This document shows positions 51,558 to 61,600 of a stretch of DNA of 64,000 nucleotides, in pieces. The translations under genes were made by a program, and so were the position numbers. Positions within the stretch are counted from its first letter, which is position 1; every line of letters starts with the position of its first letter. This DNA comes from Paenibacillus sophorae. GTDB lineage: Bacteria > Bacillota > Bacilli > Paenibacillales > Paenibacillaceae. Where the stretch lies: assembly GCF_018966525.1 (NCBI RefSeq), contig NZ_CP076607.1, positions 1,426,001 through 1,490,000 on the forward strand, in the 5' to 3' direction. The notes under the pieces were generated by a model that had not been told where the DNA came from, did not search any database, and saw nothing but the letters and a program-made list of their open reading frames with translations.

Positions 51558-52448
51558 ATGAAAACTGCGAGATTAATATATAATCCAACCTCCGGGCGGG
51601 AAGAAATGAGGAGAAGGCTTGCCGATATTCTGGACCGTCTCGACCAGGGCGGCATTGAGGCTACCACTCATGCAACGACGGGAGAAGGCGATGCGACAGC
51701 GGCGGCGGCCGATGCGGTGAATCGCGGATACGATCTCATTATTGCGGCCGGCGGTGACGGTACGCTGAATGAGGTGGTTAATGGGATGGCGGAGAAGCCG
51801 AACCTTCCTCCTCTCGGGGTGCTTCCGCTGGGAACCACAAATGATTTTGCGCGCGCTATGGGTATTCCGAAGCACTGGGAAGAATCCTGTGATCTGATTA
51901 TTCAGCAGCAGTCGCGTCTTATTGATCTTGGCAAAGCCAATGACCGCTATTTTATCAATATTGCCGGCGGCGGCACGCTGACCGAGCTGACATACGAAGT
52001 GCCCAGCAGGCTGAAGACTATGATGGGACAGCTCGCCTATTATTTAAAAGGAATCGAGAAAATGGCCAGCCTGTCCCCGACGGAGCTGGTGATCCGCGCA
52101 AGCGGGCAGGAGCTGATCCATGACGAGTTCATGCTGTTCCTGATTGCCAATACAAATTCCGTCGGCGGGTTCGAGAAGCTCGCCCCCGATGCGCGGATCG
52201 ACGATGGGCTGTTCGATGTCATCGCCCTGAAGAAATGCAACCTCGCCGAATTAATCCGCCTGGTCACCCTGGCGCTGCGCGGCGAGCATCTGCAGGATAA
52301 GAAAGTCGTGTATTTCCGCACGAATGAAATGGAAGTGACCTCTCCCGGTCATGTTCAGTTGAACCTGGATGGAGAGCTGGGCGGCACGCTTCCGGGCCAT
52401 TTCCGGATACTGCCCCAGCATTTGCGGATATTCGCGCAGAATACCTAG
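51558..52448 (+). CDS. dgkB: Diacylglycerol kinase DgkB
   Basis: A 296-residue soluble lipid kinase that phosphorylates diacylglycerol released by lipoteichoic acid synthesis, returning it to phospholipid. LIYNPTSGREEMRRRLADIL opens the protein, the nucleotide-binding AAGGDGTLNEVVNGMA and the LPLGTTNDFARAMGIP segment are the family hallmarks, and the C-terminal lobe has DGLFDVIALKK. It directly precedes the rRNA methyltransferase, the same order as yerQ(dgkB)-yefA in B. subtilis. Confidence 0.94.
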   Translation: MKTARLIYNPTSGREEMRRRLADILDRLDQGGIEATTHATTGEGDATAAAADAVNRGYDLIIAAGGDGTLNEVVNGMAEKPNLPPLGVLPLGTTNDFARAMGIPKHWEESCDLIIQQQSRLIDLGKANDRYFINIAGGGTLTELTYEVPSRLKTMMGQLAYYLKGIEKMASLSPTELVIRASGQELIHDEFMLFLIANTNSVGGFEKLAPDARIDDGLFDVIALKKCNLAELIRLVTLALRGEHLQDKKVVYFRTNEMEVTSPGHVQLNLDGELGGTLPGHFRILPQHLRIFAQNT

Positions 52449-52473
52449 TTATGAAAGAAGTGAAACCAAGCGA

Positions 52474-54051
52474 ATGAATAATAACCGCAGCGGCCGCCGT
52501 CAAGGCCGCCGGGACAGTTCGGCGGGAGTCGCCGCCGGGCTGCCTGTAAATAAAAACGATGAGGTCGTGCTCGATATTATCGGCATGACGCATGAAGGCG
52601 AAGGGGTAGGCCGGGTAGAGGGCTATACCCTTTTTGTGCAGGGGGCGCTTCCCGGAGAGAAAGTCCGGGCGAAGGTGCTCAAGACGAAGAAGCAGTACGG
52701 ATACGCCAAGCTGCTGGAGCTTGTAGAGGCAAGCGCTTCCCGCATCGCGCCGCCCTGCCCGATCTATGACCAGTGCGGCGGCTGTCAGCTGCAGCATATG
52801 GACTACGCCGCTCAGCTAAAGTGGAAGCGGCAGCTTGTAGTGGACAACCTGGAGCGGATTGGGAAGTTGGATGTGATGAAGGGTGAGGCGGACGGAGAGG
52901 CGCTACGCGAACGGAAGCGGATCGGGGAGCCGGGTGAGGGCGGCGGTGAAGCGGACGCGGAAGTGCTGGCGGGAGCGCCGCAGGGAGGGAATGCCGCTCC
53001 GGGCGAGGTGTCCCGTCGCGGCGGTATCGTCGTGCGGCCCACGCTCGGCATGGACGGGCCCTGGCGCTACCGCAACAAGGCCCAGGTGCCGATCGGCGCT
53101 GCCGACGGCGGGCTGATTGGCGGCTTCTACGCGCGCGGCAGCCACCGGATCATCGACATGGAGACCTGTCTGATTCAGCATGAGCATAACGACGCTGTGG
53201 TGTCGGCGGTCAAGCGGATCGGCCGGGAGCTTGGCATCTCCGCTTATAATGAAGAAACCGGCCGCGGCCTGCTGCGGCATGTCATCGTCAAGAAGGCGTT
53301 CCGTACGGGCGAAATGATGCTGGTATTGGTGACCAACGGACGGGATATCCCGCATGTTGATGCCTGGATCGGCAGCATCCGTGAGCAGCTTCCGGATGTC
53401 GTGAGCATCTGTCAGAACGTCAACACGCAGCGGACGAACGTTATTTTTGGCGACGAGACCCGCGTGTTGTGGGGCAGAGATGTCATTTATGACTACATCG
53501 GGGATGTGCAGTTCGCTATTTCGGCGCGTTCATTCTATCAGGTGAATCCGGCACAGACCGAAGTGTTGTATGGCAAAACGGTGGAGTATGCGGGACTGAC
53601 AGGCAGGGAAACTGTGATCGACGCCTATTGCGGCATTGGTACTATCTCGCTGTTCCTTGCGCAGCATGCGGATCGGGTGTATGGCGTAGAGATCGTTTCT
53701 GAAGCCATCGAGGATGCGCGGTCGAACGCTGAACTGAACGGTATGAAGAATGTGGTGTTCGAGGTTGGGGCATCCGAGGACGTCATCCCGAACTGGAAAG
53801 CGCAGGGCATCACCGCCGACGTCATCGTCGTCGATCCCCCGCGCAAAGGCTGCGATCCCCACCTGCTGGAGACGATCCTGGAAATGAAGCCGGAGCGGGT
53901 GGTGTATGTGTCCTGCAACCCGTCCACCCTGGCAAGGGATTTGCGTGTGCTGGAGGATGGTGGGTATAAGACGGTGGAGGTGCAGCCGGTTGATATGTTT
54001 CCGTGGACGGTTCATGTGGAGTGTTGCTCACTGTTGGTCAGGAAAGACTAA
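52474..54051 (+). CDS. 23S rRNA (uracil-5-)-methyltransferase, RlmD/RlmCD type
   Basis: A 525-residue RumA-family enzyme that methylates uridines of 23S rRNA. An Arg-rich N-terminus (MNNNRSGRRQGRRDSS) precedes a TRAM domain (EVVLDIIGMTHEGEGVGRVE). The [4Fe-4S] cysteines lie in PPCPIYDQCGGCQLQH, the SAM pocket in DAYCGIGTISLFLA, and the catalytic Cys in VYVSCNPSTLARD. A hydrophilic Gly/Glu/Arg-rich insert of about 50 residues (roughly 132-185) splits the region after the cluster; relatives lack it. ATG 52474 has GAAAGAAG upstream. It is the second gene of the dgkB unit. Confidence 0.93.
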   Translation: MNNNRSGRRQGRRDSSAGVAAGLPVNKNDEVVLDIIGMTHEGEGVGRVEGYTLFVQGALPGEKVRAKVLKTKKQYGYAKLLELVEASASRIAPPCPIYDQCGGCQLQHMDYAAQLKWKRQLVVDNLERIGKLDVMKGEADGEALRERKRIGEPGEGGGEADAEVLAGAPQGGNAAPGEVSRRGGIVVRPTLGMDGPWRYRNKAQVPIGAADGGLIGGFYARGSHRIIDMETCLIQHEHNDAVVSAVKRIGRELGISAYNEETGRGLLRHVIVKKAFRTGEMMLVLVTNGRDIPHVDAWIGSIREQLPDVVSICQNVNTQRTNVIFGDETRVLWGRDVIYDYIGDVQFAISARSFYQVNPAQTEVLYGKTVEYAGLTGRETVIDAYCGIGTISLFLAQHADRVYGVEIVSEAIEDARSNAELNGMKNVVFEVGASEDVIPNWKAQGITADVIVVDPPRKGCDPHLLETILEMKPERVVYVSCNPSTLARDLRVLEDGGYKTVEVQPVDMFPWTVHVECCSLLVRKD

Positions 54052-54079
54052 TAGTTGAGATGTATTGGCGGATTTTTTG

Positions 54080-54106
54080 AAAGAGGGGGGCGCCCCCTCT
54101 TTTTTG
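54080..54106 (+). terminator. Intrinsic terminator after rRNA methyltransferase
   Basis: AAGAGGGGG pairs with CCCCCTCTT in a near-perfect GC-rich hairpin, with T-runs on the plus side. Sequence composition becomes more AT-rich after this point. Confidence 0.9.
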
Positions 54107-54253
54107 AATATATTGGGTAAGTATGCTTCTCTCGGGGTTATGATATACTTTGCTTTTACATGCTGTAAGTGAAGAAGAAGTAACGGCATGAACAGGTTAG
54201 TTTACCATTTCGGGATAAAGATTTGTTCTGATATTCATAGAAAGGTTTTTGAT

Positions 54254-55243
54254 ATGACAGATAACTTTTGGCGTGATTTATCACGACCTTTTTTTATACT
54301 GGCGCCCATGGAAGATGTGACGGATGTTGTTTTTCGCCATGTCGTAAGTGAAGCAGCCAGACCGGATGTGTTTTTTACGGAGTTTGCGAATACAGAAAGT
54401 TATTGTCACCCGGAAGGGAACCATAGTGTGCGCGGGCGTTTGACTTTTACAGAGGATGAACAGCCCATTGTAGCTCATATCTGGGGAGATAAGCCGGAAT
54501 ACTTTCGTCAAATGAGCATCGGTATGGCGAAAGAAGGGTTTAAAGGCATCGACATTAATATGGGTTGTCCTGTAGCAAATGTAGCAGAGAATGGAAAGGG
54601 AAGCGGCCTGATCTGCCGTCCTGAAATCGCAGCGGATATCATCAAGGCCGCAAAAGCCGGGGGACTGCCTGTCAGCGTAAAAACAAGGCTCGGTTTTAGT
54701 GCCGTAGACGAATGGCGCGACTGGTTAACCCATATTTTGAAACAAGACATTGTTAATCTGTCCATTCATCTGCGGACAAGAGAGGAAATGAGTAAAGTAG
54801 ATGCTCATTGGGAACTGATTCCGGAGATTAAGAAACTTCGTGATGAGGTGGCACCAGATACACTGCTGACCATTAACGGGGATATCCCTGACCGTCAGAC
54901 CGGCTTGCAGCTCGCTGAGCAATACGGTGTGGATGGTATTATGATTGGGCGCGGTATTTTTCATAATCCATTTGCTTTTGAGAAGGAGCCGAAGGATCAC
55001 AGCAGCGAGGAATTGCTTGATTTGCTGCGGCTGCATCTGGATCTCCATGATCAATATTCGGCGCTGGGGCCGCGTTCGTTCAGCCCGCTTCAACGATTCT
55101 TTAAAATATATGTCCGCGGATTTCGCGGGGCAAGTGAATTAAGAAATACCTTAATGAACACCAAGTCCACCAGTGAAGTGCGTGCGCTGCTTGATGAATT
55201 TGCGAGTAAGGAGCATGACGGGGCAGAGGAACGTGGAATATAG
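54254..55243 (+). CDS. tRNA-dihydrouridine synthase family protein
   Basis: A 329-residue FMN-dependent Dus enzyme that reduces uridine to dihydrouridine in tRNA. FFILAPMEDVTDVVFRHVV opens the TIM barrel, FKGIDINMGCPVANVAENGKG contains the catalytic Cys, and GVDGIMIGRGIFHNPFAFEK is the C-terminal flavin-phosphate site. The start at 54254 has AAAGG upstream; the frame extends 22 codons further back. An extended -10 (TGATATACT, ending 54149) may be its promoter. Bacteria usually also carry core dusB/dusA genes, so this AT-rich copy may be an extra, acquired paralogue. Confidence 0.9.
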   Translation: MTDNFWRDLSRPFFILAPMEDVTDVVFRHVVSEAARPDVFFTEFANTESYCHPEGNHSVRGRLTFTEDEQPIVAHIWGDKPEYFRQMSIGMAKEGFKGIDINMGCPVANVAENGKGSGLICRPEIAADIIKAAKAGGLPVSVKTRLGFSAVDEWRDWLTHILKQDIVNLSIHLRTREEMSKVDAHWELIPEIKKLRDEVAPDTLLTINGDIPDRQTGLQLAEQYGVDGIMIGRGIFHNPFAFEKEPKDHSSEELLDLLRLHLDLHDQYSALGPRSFSPLQRFFKIYVRGFRGASELRNTLMNTKSTSEVRALLDEFASKEHDGAEERGI

Positions 55244-55357
55244 AAAGAGACGTAAATAATAAAAAAGAGACGTAAAAAAATGGAGGATCGGATGGATGGG
55301 GATGGGGACCAACCCGGAGCCAACAAGCCGTCCTCTGTTTTTATATGGAGGGATTAC

Positions 55358-55927
55358 ATGTCCTGGAGCAAATTGAAGCAACAACTAGAGAGCTTTCTCT
55401 GTCCTGTGTTAAATGGAAGGGTAGAATACCGCGCACCCGGTTACCGCTATTTACCTGATAAATCAGGGATTTGTTATATAACGGTAGATAAAAAGAACGT
55501 ACTCAATATGAGTGATAAAACGAACTCCATCAGATGGTATCAAACGGAGCTGGAAATTAAGAATGATCCCGATATTCAGATTCCTGTTACCAATGACGAC
55601 ATTGAAACGGTCAGAACAAGTACCAAGGGGCCGGTGCCGGAGGATCGTCTAATCGTAATGGCCAGAAGCAGAAAAAGTTCAGAACATGCTAAAGAGCTTT
55701 TGTCCGCACAGGCTTCATTAAGTAAGTCCAATTTTATCGTGGTGGCTAATAAGTTCTTAACTACCCCTGTAGAGGAGAGCCTGGAGAGCAATGATATCCT
55801 ATTGAACATTCTGGCTTTGGTGGACCGAAGGGTTGGGAAAAAGCGGATCGTAAACATGTCCGAGAAGATGATGTTGAAGCATCCGGCTGTGCAGTATTTC
55901 TATGAATTGCGGCGCAGTATGCTGTGA
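55358..55927 (+). CDS. SF0329 family protein
   Basis: A 189-residue protein beginning MSWSKLKQQLESFLCPVLNG, which I recognise as the SF0329 family; its function is unknown. A basic, mixed alpha/beta sequence follows (EYRAPGYRYLPDKSGICYIT), and a helical C-terminus ends FYELRRSML. GGAGGG lies six bases before ATG 55358; the frame opens earlier in non-coding-looking sequence. Two copies of AAAGAGACGTAAA lie between dus and this gene. The IS1182 element begins 33 bases after its stop. Confidence 0.8.
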   Translation: MSWSKLKQQLESFLCPVLNGRVEYRAPGYRYLPDKSGICYITVDKKNVLNMSDKTNSIRWYQTELEIKNDPDIQIPVTNDDIETVRTSTKGPVPEDRLIVMARSRKSSEHAKELLSAQASLSKSNFIVVANKFLTTPVEESLESNDILLNILALVDRRVGKKRIVNMSEKMMLKHPAVQYFYELRRSML

Positions 55928-55959
55928 TGGGAGATTTCATACTGGATACGATAACAAAA

Positions 55960-57918
55960 GGGGGTGTCCCAAAAGCCATGAAATGGCTGCTTGGGGCACC
56001 CCTCATGTTTAGAGCAGGATCGACGTGAGTGCTTGGTGTGGACGCTCCGCGAACGGACCGTTGTTCCAATCGCTGTTGTGCCCAGATTTTTTTCATTCTC
56101 CTTAACGGTGAAAATCCGGACACAAAGGCGACCGCTGCCGCTTTTCCACAATCGTTCCGTCCTCTCCGCTGCTTTAAGCGGAACAGTTTCTTAAAAACGC
56201 AAAAAAAGAAATCGCTCTTTTGGTAAAATGGAGGTACCACCCAACCATTTCAAAAGGAGCGATCTCTTTGTACATTCAATATACCATGGACCAACTTTGC
56301 TTGCCAATGGATCTGGAAGAAGACATTCCAGAACATCACCTCGTTCGTGTCGTTAACGCAGCCGTGAATCGGCTCGACGACGCCATCTTTGACGCTGCCT
56401 ATCCCGGCGGTGGCCGCGACAGCTACCACCCTAAAATGCTTACCAAAGTCATTATCTATGCCTACGCCCAGCGAATCTATTCGTCTCGTCAAATCGCCAA
56501 AGCCGTGCGGGAGAACATTCCCTTCATGTGGCTGGCCGGACGGCAGCGACCAGACTTCCGCACCCTTAATCGCTTCCGTTCCCAGCGAATAAAGAACGTC
56601 CTCGAAAAGGTATTTGCCGCCGTGCTTCAGTTTCTGGCTGACGAAAAATACGTTTCTCTGGAGCATTACTTTGTGGACGGAACCAAAATCGAGGCGAACG
56701 CCAATCGCTACACTTTTGTATGGGGCAAAGCTGTCAGCAAACACAAGGCCAAACTGCAAGAGAACGTACATGCCCTGTTCGCTGACATCGAAGCGGCAGA
56801 GAACCAAGAAGAACGCGAATACCAGGGAAGAGACCTTGCTGAACTCGGCGAGTCTTCCGAGATGAGCAGCGAGAAACTAGAACAAGTAGCGCAGAAACTT
56901 GAAGCCCAGCTATTGGAGAAACCCAAAGACAAGCCTCTGAAAAAAGCCGTTCGGAAGCTTCGCAAGGATTTGCTGCCAAGGCTGCTGAAGTACGAACGGT
57001 ACCAAACACTACTTGGCGACCGGAATAGCTTCAGTAAGACAGATCCGGATGCAACTTTCATGCGGATGAAGGAAGACCACATGCGGAATGGTCAACTCAA
57101 ACCCGGCTACAATGTACAGATTGGGACCGAAAATCAGTTTATTTTGGCCTACAGTCTCCACCAAAGACCGACAGACACTCGCTGCTTACAGCCGCATATG
57201 GAAAAGGCATGGCAGATGCTTGGGAAATTCCCACAGACGGTCATTGCAGATGCAGGCTACGGCAGTGAAGAAAACTACGCCTACCTGGAAAAGGAAGAGA
57301 TTCAAGCTGTGGTGAAATACGGCAGCTACCATAAAGAGAAAAGTAAAGCCTGGAAAGAGAATGTCGGAAAGATTGAGAACTGGACGTACGACGAAGCCGA
57401 GGATAGGTGGACGTGCCCCGCCGGACAAACGCTGCATTTCCGCAGAGAAAGCAAGGAAAGCTTAGAGAGCGGTTATGAAATCCGCAAACGTCATTACCGA
57501 AGCCAAAACTGCGACGGCTGCCCGCTGAAGGAACGTTGTACAAAAGCGGCAGGAAATCGGGAAATGGTCATCAGTTTGGAACGACTGCGGTATCAGAAAC
57601 AGGCTCGGGAAATTCTGCGAAGTGAGGAAGGTTACGCCTTGGCCGTACGTCGAATGACGGAGCCCGAAAGTGTATTTGGACAACTGAAAAACAACCGGGG
57701 CTTCCGGCGATTTCTGCTTCGCGGCATGGAGAAAGTGACGCTTGAGGTCGGGTGGCTTTCCCTTGCCCATAATGTACTAAAACAAGCCGCAGTGGACCAA
57801 AAACGCAAAACAGCGATTCTCCAATAACCGGAGAATCGCTGTTTTGCTGACTTTTTGCGTTTTCTAGAATGAAGAAGAACTGTCTCTGACTTTGAAAATC
57901 TACTTATGGGACAGCTCC
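55960..57918 (+). mobile_element. IS1182-family insertion sequence
   Basis: Imperfect terminal inverted repeats bound the element: left GGGGGTGTCCC (55960-55970), right GGGACAGCTCC (57908-57918), matching at 9 of 11 bases; the match may extend three bases outwards (AAAGG). The left end also folds into a hairpin through AGCCAT/ATGGCT (to 56002). The transposase frame is intact, so the copy may be active. No convincing target duplication was found. Confidence 0.85.
56268..57827 (+). CDS. IS1182-family transposase
   Basis: A 519-residue DDE transposase. The N-terminal domain (DUF772-like) reads VRVVNAAVNRLDDAIFDAAY and RIYSSRQIAKAVRENIPFMW. Catalytic acidic residues are expected at YFVDGTKIEANANRYTFVWG, TVIADAGYGSEENYAYLE and, late, the Glu of MTEPESVFGQLKNNRGFRRF. 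A zinc-like CDGCPLKERC lies between. The start is TTG 56268, eight bases after AAGGAG. A strong hairpin (AACAGCGATTCTCC/GGAGAATCGCTGTT, 57812-57845) follows the stop and may end its transcript. No frameshift is seen. Confidence 0.93.
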   Translation: MYIQYTMDQLCLPMDLEEDIPEHHLVRVVNAAVNRLDDAIFDAAYPGGGRDSYHPKMLTKVIIYAYAQRIYSSRQIAKAVRENIPFMWLAGRQRPDFRTLNRFRSQRIKNVLEKVFAAVLQFLADEKYVSLEHYFVDGTKIEANANRYTFVWGKAVSKHKAKLQENVHALFADIEAAENQEEREYQGRDLAELGESSEMSSEKLEQVAQKLEAQLLEKPKDKPLKKAVRKLRKDLLPRLLKYERYQTLLGDRNSFSKTDPDATFMRMKEDHMRNGQLKPGYNVQIGTENQFILAYSLHQRPTDTRCLQPHMEKAWQMLGKFPQTVIADAGYGSEENYAYLEKEEIQAVVKYGSYHKEKSKAWKENVGKIENWTYDEAEDRWTCPAGQTLHFRRESKESLESGYEIRKRHYRSQNCDGCPLKERCTKAAGNREMVISLERLRYQKQAREILRSEEGYALAVRRMTEPESVFGQLKNNRGFRRFLLRGMEKVTLEVGWLSLAHNVLKQAAVDQKRKTAILQ

Positions 57919-57962
57919 TTTCTACATAAAAACGTAATTTATCGAAATTAATTTTTATAACG

Positions 57963-57991
57963 TTGCGTTTCCAAAAAATATCTGATAGAAT
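57963..57991 (+). promoter_or_regulatory. Promoter of the hsd locus
   Basis: TTGCGT (57963-57968), a 17-base spacer and TAGAAT (57986-57991) lie 44 bases before the first hsd gene. Confidence 0.6.
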
Positions 57992-58034
57992 TTAAATATG
58001 AATAAAATTTAATTTTAGAAAGGCACGAATTAAT

Positions 58035-58610
58035 ATGGCAAGACTAGAGGATGTAGTTGAGTTTGTGAGTGGTTCGCCGCAGTTTAGAATAAAAGAAGCA
58101 CCTGATAATACAGCGCCACTCTACACCTATTATGGACAACCCGATCTGGAAGGGGATTTGGTTGGTATTGATTCTAGTGGTAGTGATGGTAAACAAGTGC
58201 GGACCTTTGATAAGGTCAATACGCTATGTCAAGGGGACGTTGTTTTCAGTTTGATATCGGGAAAATCTACTATCGTTGGTGTGAAGCATCAGGGGTATCT
58301 ATACACGCAAAACTACGTCAAGTTAGTGGCTGGTAATCAGGTTGATTCACAATATCTGGTTTTCTTGCTTAATGAAGATCAATCCATCAAGAAGCAGTTT
58401 CAAATTGGGTTGCAGGGCTCTCAGGTTCTAAAATATACGCTGAAGCAAGTAAAAGAACTTGAGTTGCCGAATTTGCCAACGATAGACAAGCAGCGGTTGA
58501 TCGGTGAGCTTTATTTTAACCAATTACGGTTGGAGGCATTAAGAAATAGAGCGGCAAAATCAGAAACTACTATAGCATTGGAAAAGCTTAGGGAGGCAAG
58601 CCGTAAATGA
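58035..58610 (+). CDS. Single-domain HsdS-like specificity protein
   Basis: A 191-residue protein with one target-recognition-like domain (RLEDVVEFVSGSPQF, NTLCQGDVVFSLISGKSTI, QYLVFLLNEDQSIKKQF) and one helical spacer (IDKQRLIGELYFNQLRLEAL). A standard HsdS has two of each, so this is a half-subunit. It comes before hsdR and overlaps it (ATGA). It may dimerise into a full specificity subunit, replace HsdS, or act as an accessory DNA-binding protein. Only a weak AGAAAGG site precedes the ATG. The frame is intact and not an obvious decay product. Confidence 0.8.
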   Translation: MARLEDVVEFVSGSPQFRIKEAPDNTAPLYTYYGQPDLEGDLVGIDSSGSDGKQVRTFDKVNTLCQGDVVFSLISGKSTIVGVKHQGYLYTQNYVKLVAGNQVDSQYLVFLLNEDQSIKKQFQIGLQGSQVLKYTLKQVKELELPNLPTIDKQRLIGELYFNQLRLEALRNRAAKSETTIALEKLREASRK

Positions 58611-61600
58611 CCGAGAATCAATTTGAAACCGAATTAATTCAATACCTTACAAGTGGCGCAATTATAAAATCAGAACATCTCGAAGGGATAAGCAATTTTG
58701 TTGTCAATGAATCAAATGTGGATTACATAGTAAAAACAAAACATTGGAAATATGAACCCCATATTAAAACTACAGAACAACTCTGGGATAACTTCAAAGC
58801 TATCCTGGAACAACACAATCAGAACACGCTAGAACATCCTTTAAGTGTTGTGGAATTTAATCAAGTTAAGAAAATAATCTCGAGCATTCAGACACCTTAC
58901 GAAGCGGGGCAGTTCTTGTATGGTTTAAACGGGGTTTCGCAAATCGAGATAGACTTGGACGATGGGCGTCATGTATTTCTTACTGTTTTTGATCAAAAGC
59001 AAATAGGAGCAGGAGATACCGTTTATCAAGTGGTTAATCAAATTAAGCGACCAGCAGTGATCACGGGGAAAGAAAATCGCCGTTTTGACACGACTCTTCT
59101 GATTAACGGTCTGCCGATTATTCAGATTGAAGAAAAGTGTGACACGCGTGATGTAAATGAAGCTCTCAATCAAATGAAGCAATATGCTGATGAAAATCAG
59201 TACCGTGATATTTTCTCGACCTTGCAAATTCTGGTGGCCATAACACCAAACAATGTGAAGTATATGGCAAATACGACACCAGATAAATTTAATAAGGACT
59301 TCGCGTTTAATTGGCAACGCAAGAGTGACAATACGATCGTACGCAGCTGGAAGGAATTTGCGGATTCCATGCTTTCCATTCCAATGGCGCATCAAATGGC
59401 TACCAACTATATGATTTTGGATGGAACCAAGAACAAACAAATGCTGAAAGTGATGCGTCCTTATCAAGTGTATGCGACACAAAACGTGATCGAGAGCTTG
59501 AAACGTGCTGATTTTGAATTCGGTATAAATAAGATTGGTTATATCTGGCACACAACCGGATCAGGTAAAACCATCACGAGCTTCAAGACGGCATGGCTTG
59601 CAAGTCGTATGCCTAAAGTGGATAAGGTTGTCTTTGTCGTGGACCGAATTGCCTTAACCAAGCAAACCAATGAACATTATAAAGCCTACGACCCGGATGC
59701 GACAGAAGACACACTTGGCAGCGTTCAAAACACCAATAATTCAACCGATTTGAGTCGCAAGCTTAAAAGTAAAGACAACAGCATTATTGTGACTTCCGTT
59801 CAAAAACTGGATACGTTGGTGAAACGCAAGTCTTTTCAAGCTCCAGACAAGAATATCGTGTTTATCGTGGATGAAGCACACCGTTCAACAGGTGGCGACT
59901 CTTTCGATAATATCCAGAAAGCCTTTAAGAGGTCAGCCTGGGTTGGTTATACCGGAACACCGATGTTTGATGAAACCACCACTGGGCTTCGAACTGAAGA
60001 AATTTTTGGTCCACTATTACATGCTTATACCATTCGTGAAGCGATTGCTGACCGGAATGTATTAGGCTTCAAGGTCGATTTCGAGACAACGATTGATGAG
60101 AAGCAGATGAAAGAAAAATATCTTCCTGAATTTTACCGTGAACGTTATCCAAAATGGACCGAAGAACAGATTCAAGACAAAATTAGTCATCTCTCTCAGG
60201 AAGATATGGATGATGCGGTGGAACCCAGCTTCTATGATGAAAATCGGGATCATATTAGGCTTGTCGTTGAGGATATCTTCAAAAACTGGCGTAACCGTTC
60301 TAATGAAGGCAAGTATAATGCTTTGTTTACAACTCACGTGGGCGGCGGTAAAGCAAGCACGCCAATGGCGATGATGTATTTCTATGAGTTTCAACGTGTC
60401 AATGAAGAGAATAAGAAGAACGGCGGACAGACTTTAAAAGTTGCCGTTACGTTCAGTCAAAATTCATCCAATAACGATAGCATGCTCGCCACAAATCAAG
60501 GTTTAGACGATGCCATCAAAGCTTATAATGCTGAATTTGGCACAGCTTTTGGAATGGATGATGTTTCCGGCTACACGCAAGACGTGACTTCACGCTTAAA
60601 TAAATCAGCCACAGATAAGAAATTCCTCGATTTGGTGATCGTAGTGGACCAATTATTAACGGGATTTGATGCGCCTGAACTGAACACGCTTTATGTAGAT
60701 CGAACCTTGAAGGGTGCAGGTTTAATTCAAGCATATTCACGAACGAACCGTATTGCAGATATGCAAGAGAAACCATGGGGACGTGTGGTTAATTACCGAT
60801 GGCCAGCGCAAAACGAGAAGCTGATGAATAAAGCGCTTGCTGTTTATGCGAATAAAAACTCGGCTATCTTGTCTGTTGATGAACAACGCGAGTCTAATCA
60901 AGAAGACGGGATCATTGCCAAACCATTTGAAGAAGTGTTTAATGAAGTGAAACAAGTTGTTGGAAAATTAAGCAGCTTAACGACGGGATTTCAACAGTTA
61001 CCCCCATCTGAAAAGAAGAAGGACGAGATGCTTGATTTGCTCCGTGAATATAACCGAGGAATGGCCAAATTAAAGCAATACGATCCCGAAGACGTTGATG
61101 GCGCAAAGGTCGGATTTAATTATGATAATCCGGATGAACTAATAGAGAAGTTAGGGATGACTGCAGAGCAGGAAGTCATGTTGACAACCGTCTTAACCAA
61201 TGAACTAAAGTCACATATTGCAAAGGAGAAGAAAATTCCTCTATACCAAATCGAACTGCGGATGACACACGTGAAGGATGTTAAAGTAGACTATGATTAT
61301 CTTACTGAACTCGTAGAACAACTATTGAACCAGGTTCACGAAGGTAAGAAGGAGGAAGCCAAAGAGACGCAGGAGAAAATCAACCAATTTGCGAATGGAT
61401 TGGATGATCGCAACTATGCGACCAAGATTATGAGTGCGGCTACTGCAATTATAAAAGGTCACTTCCCGCCTGCAGGTTCTAACTTCAAGTATCCGGTGAA
61501 GCTAAGTGACAGTGAACAGATCATCCAGCAAGCGCACAATGTTAGCCTTGATCGAATGTTTCTTGACTTCCGCGTGAAGTGGGGAATCGCGGATATTATC

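Noticed and set aside
55957..57921. Target-site duplication of the IS1182 element
   Set aside because: The flanks (AAAA before, TTTC after) do not give a convincing direct repeat.
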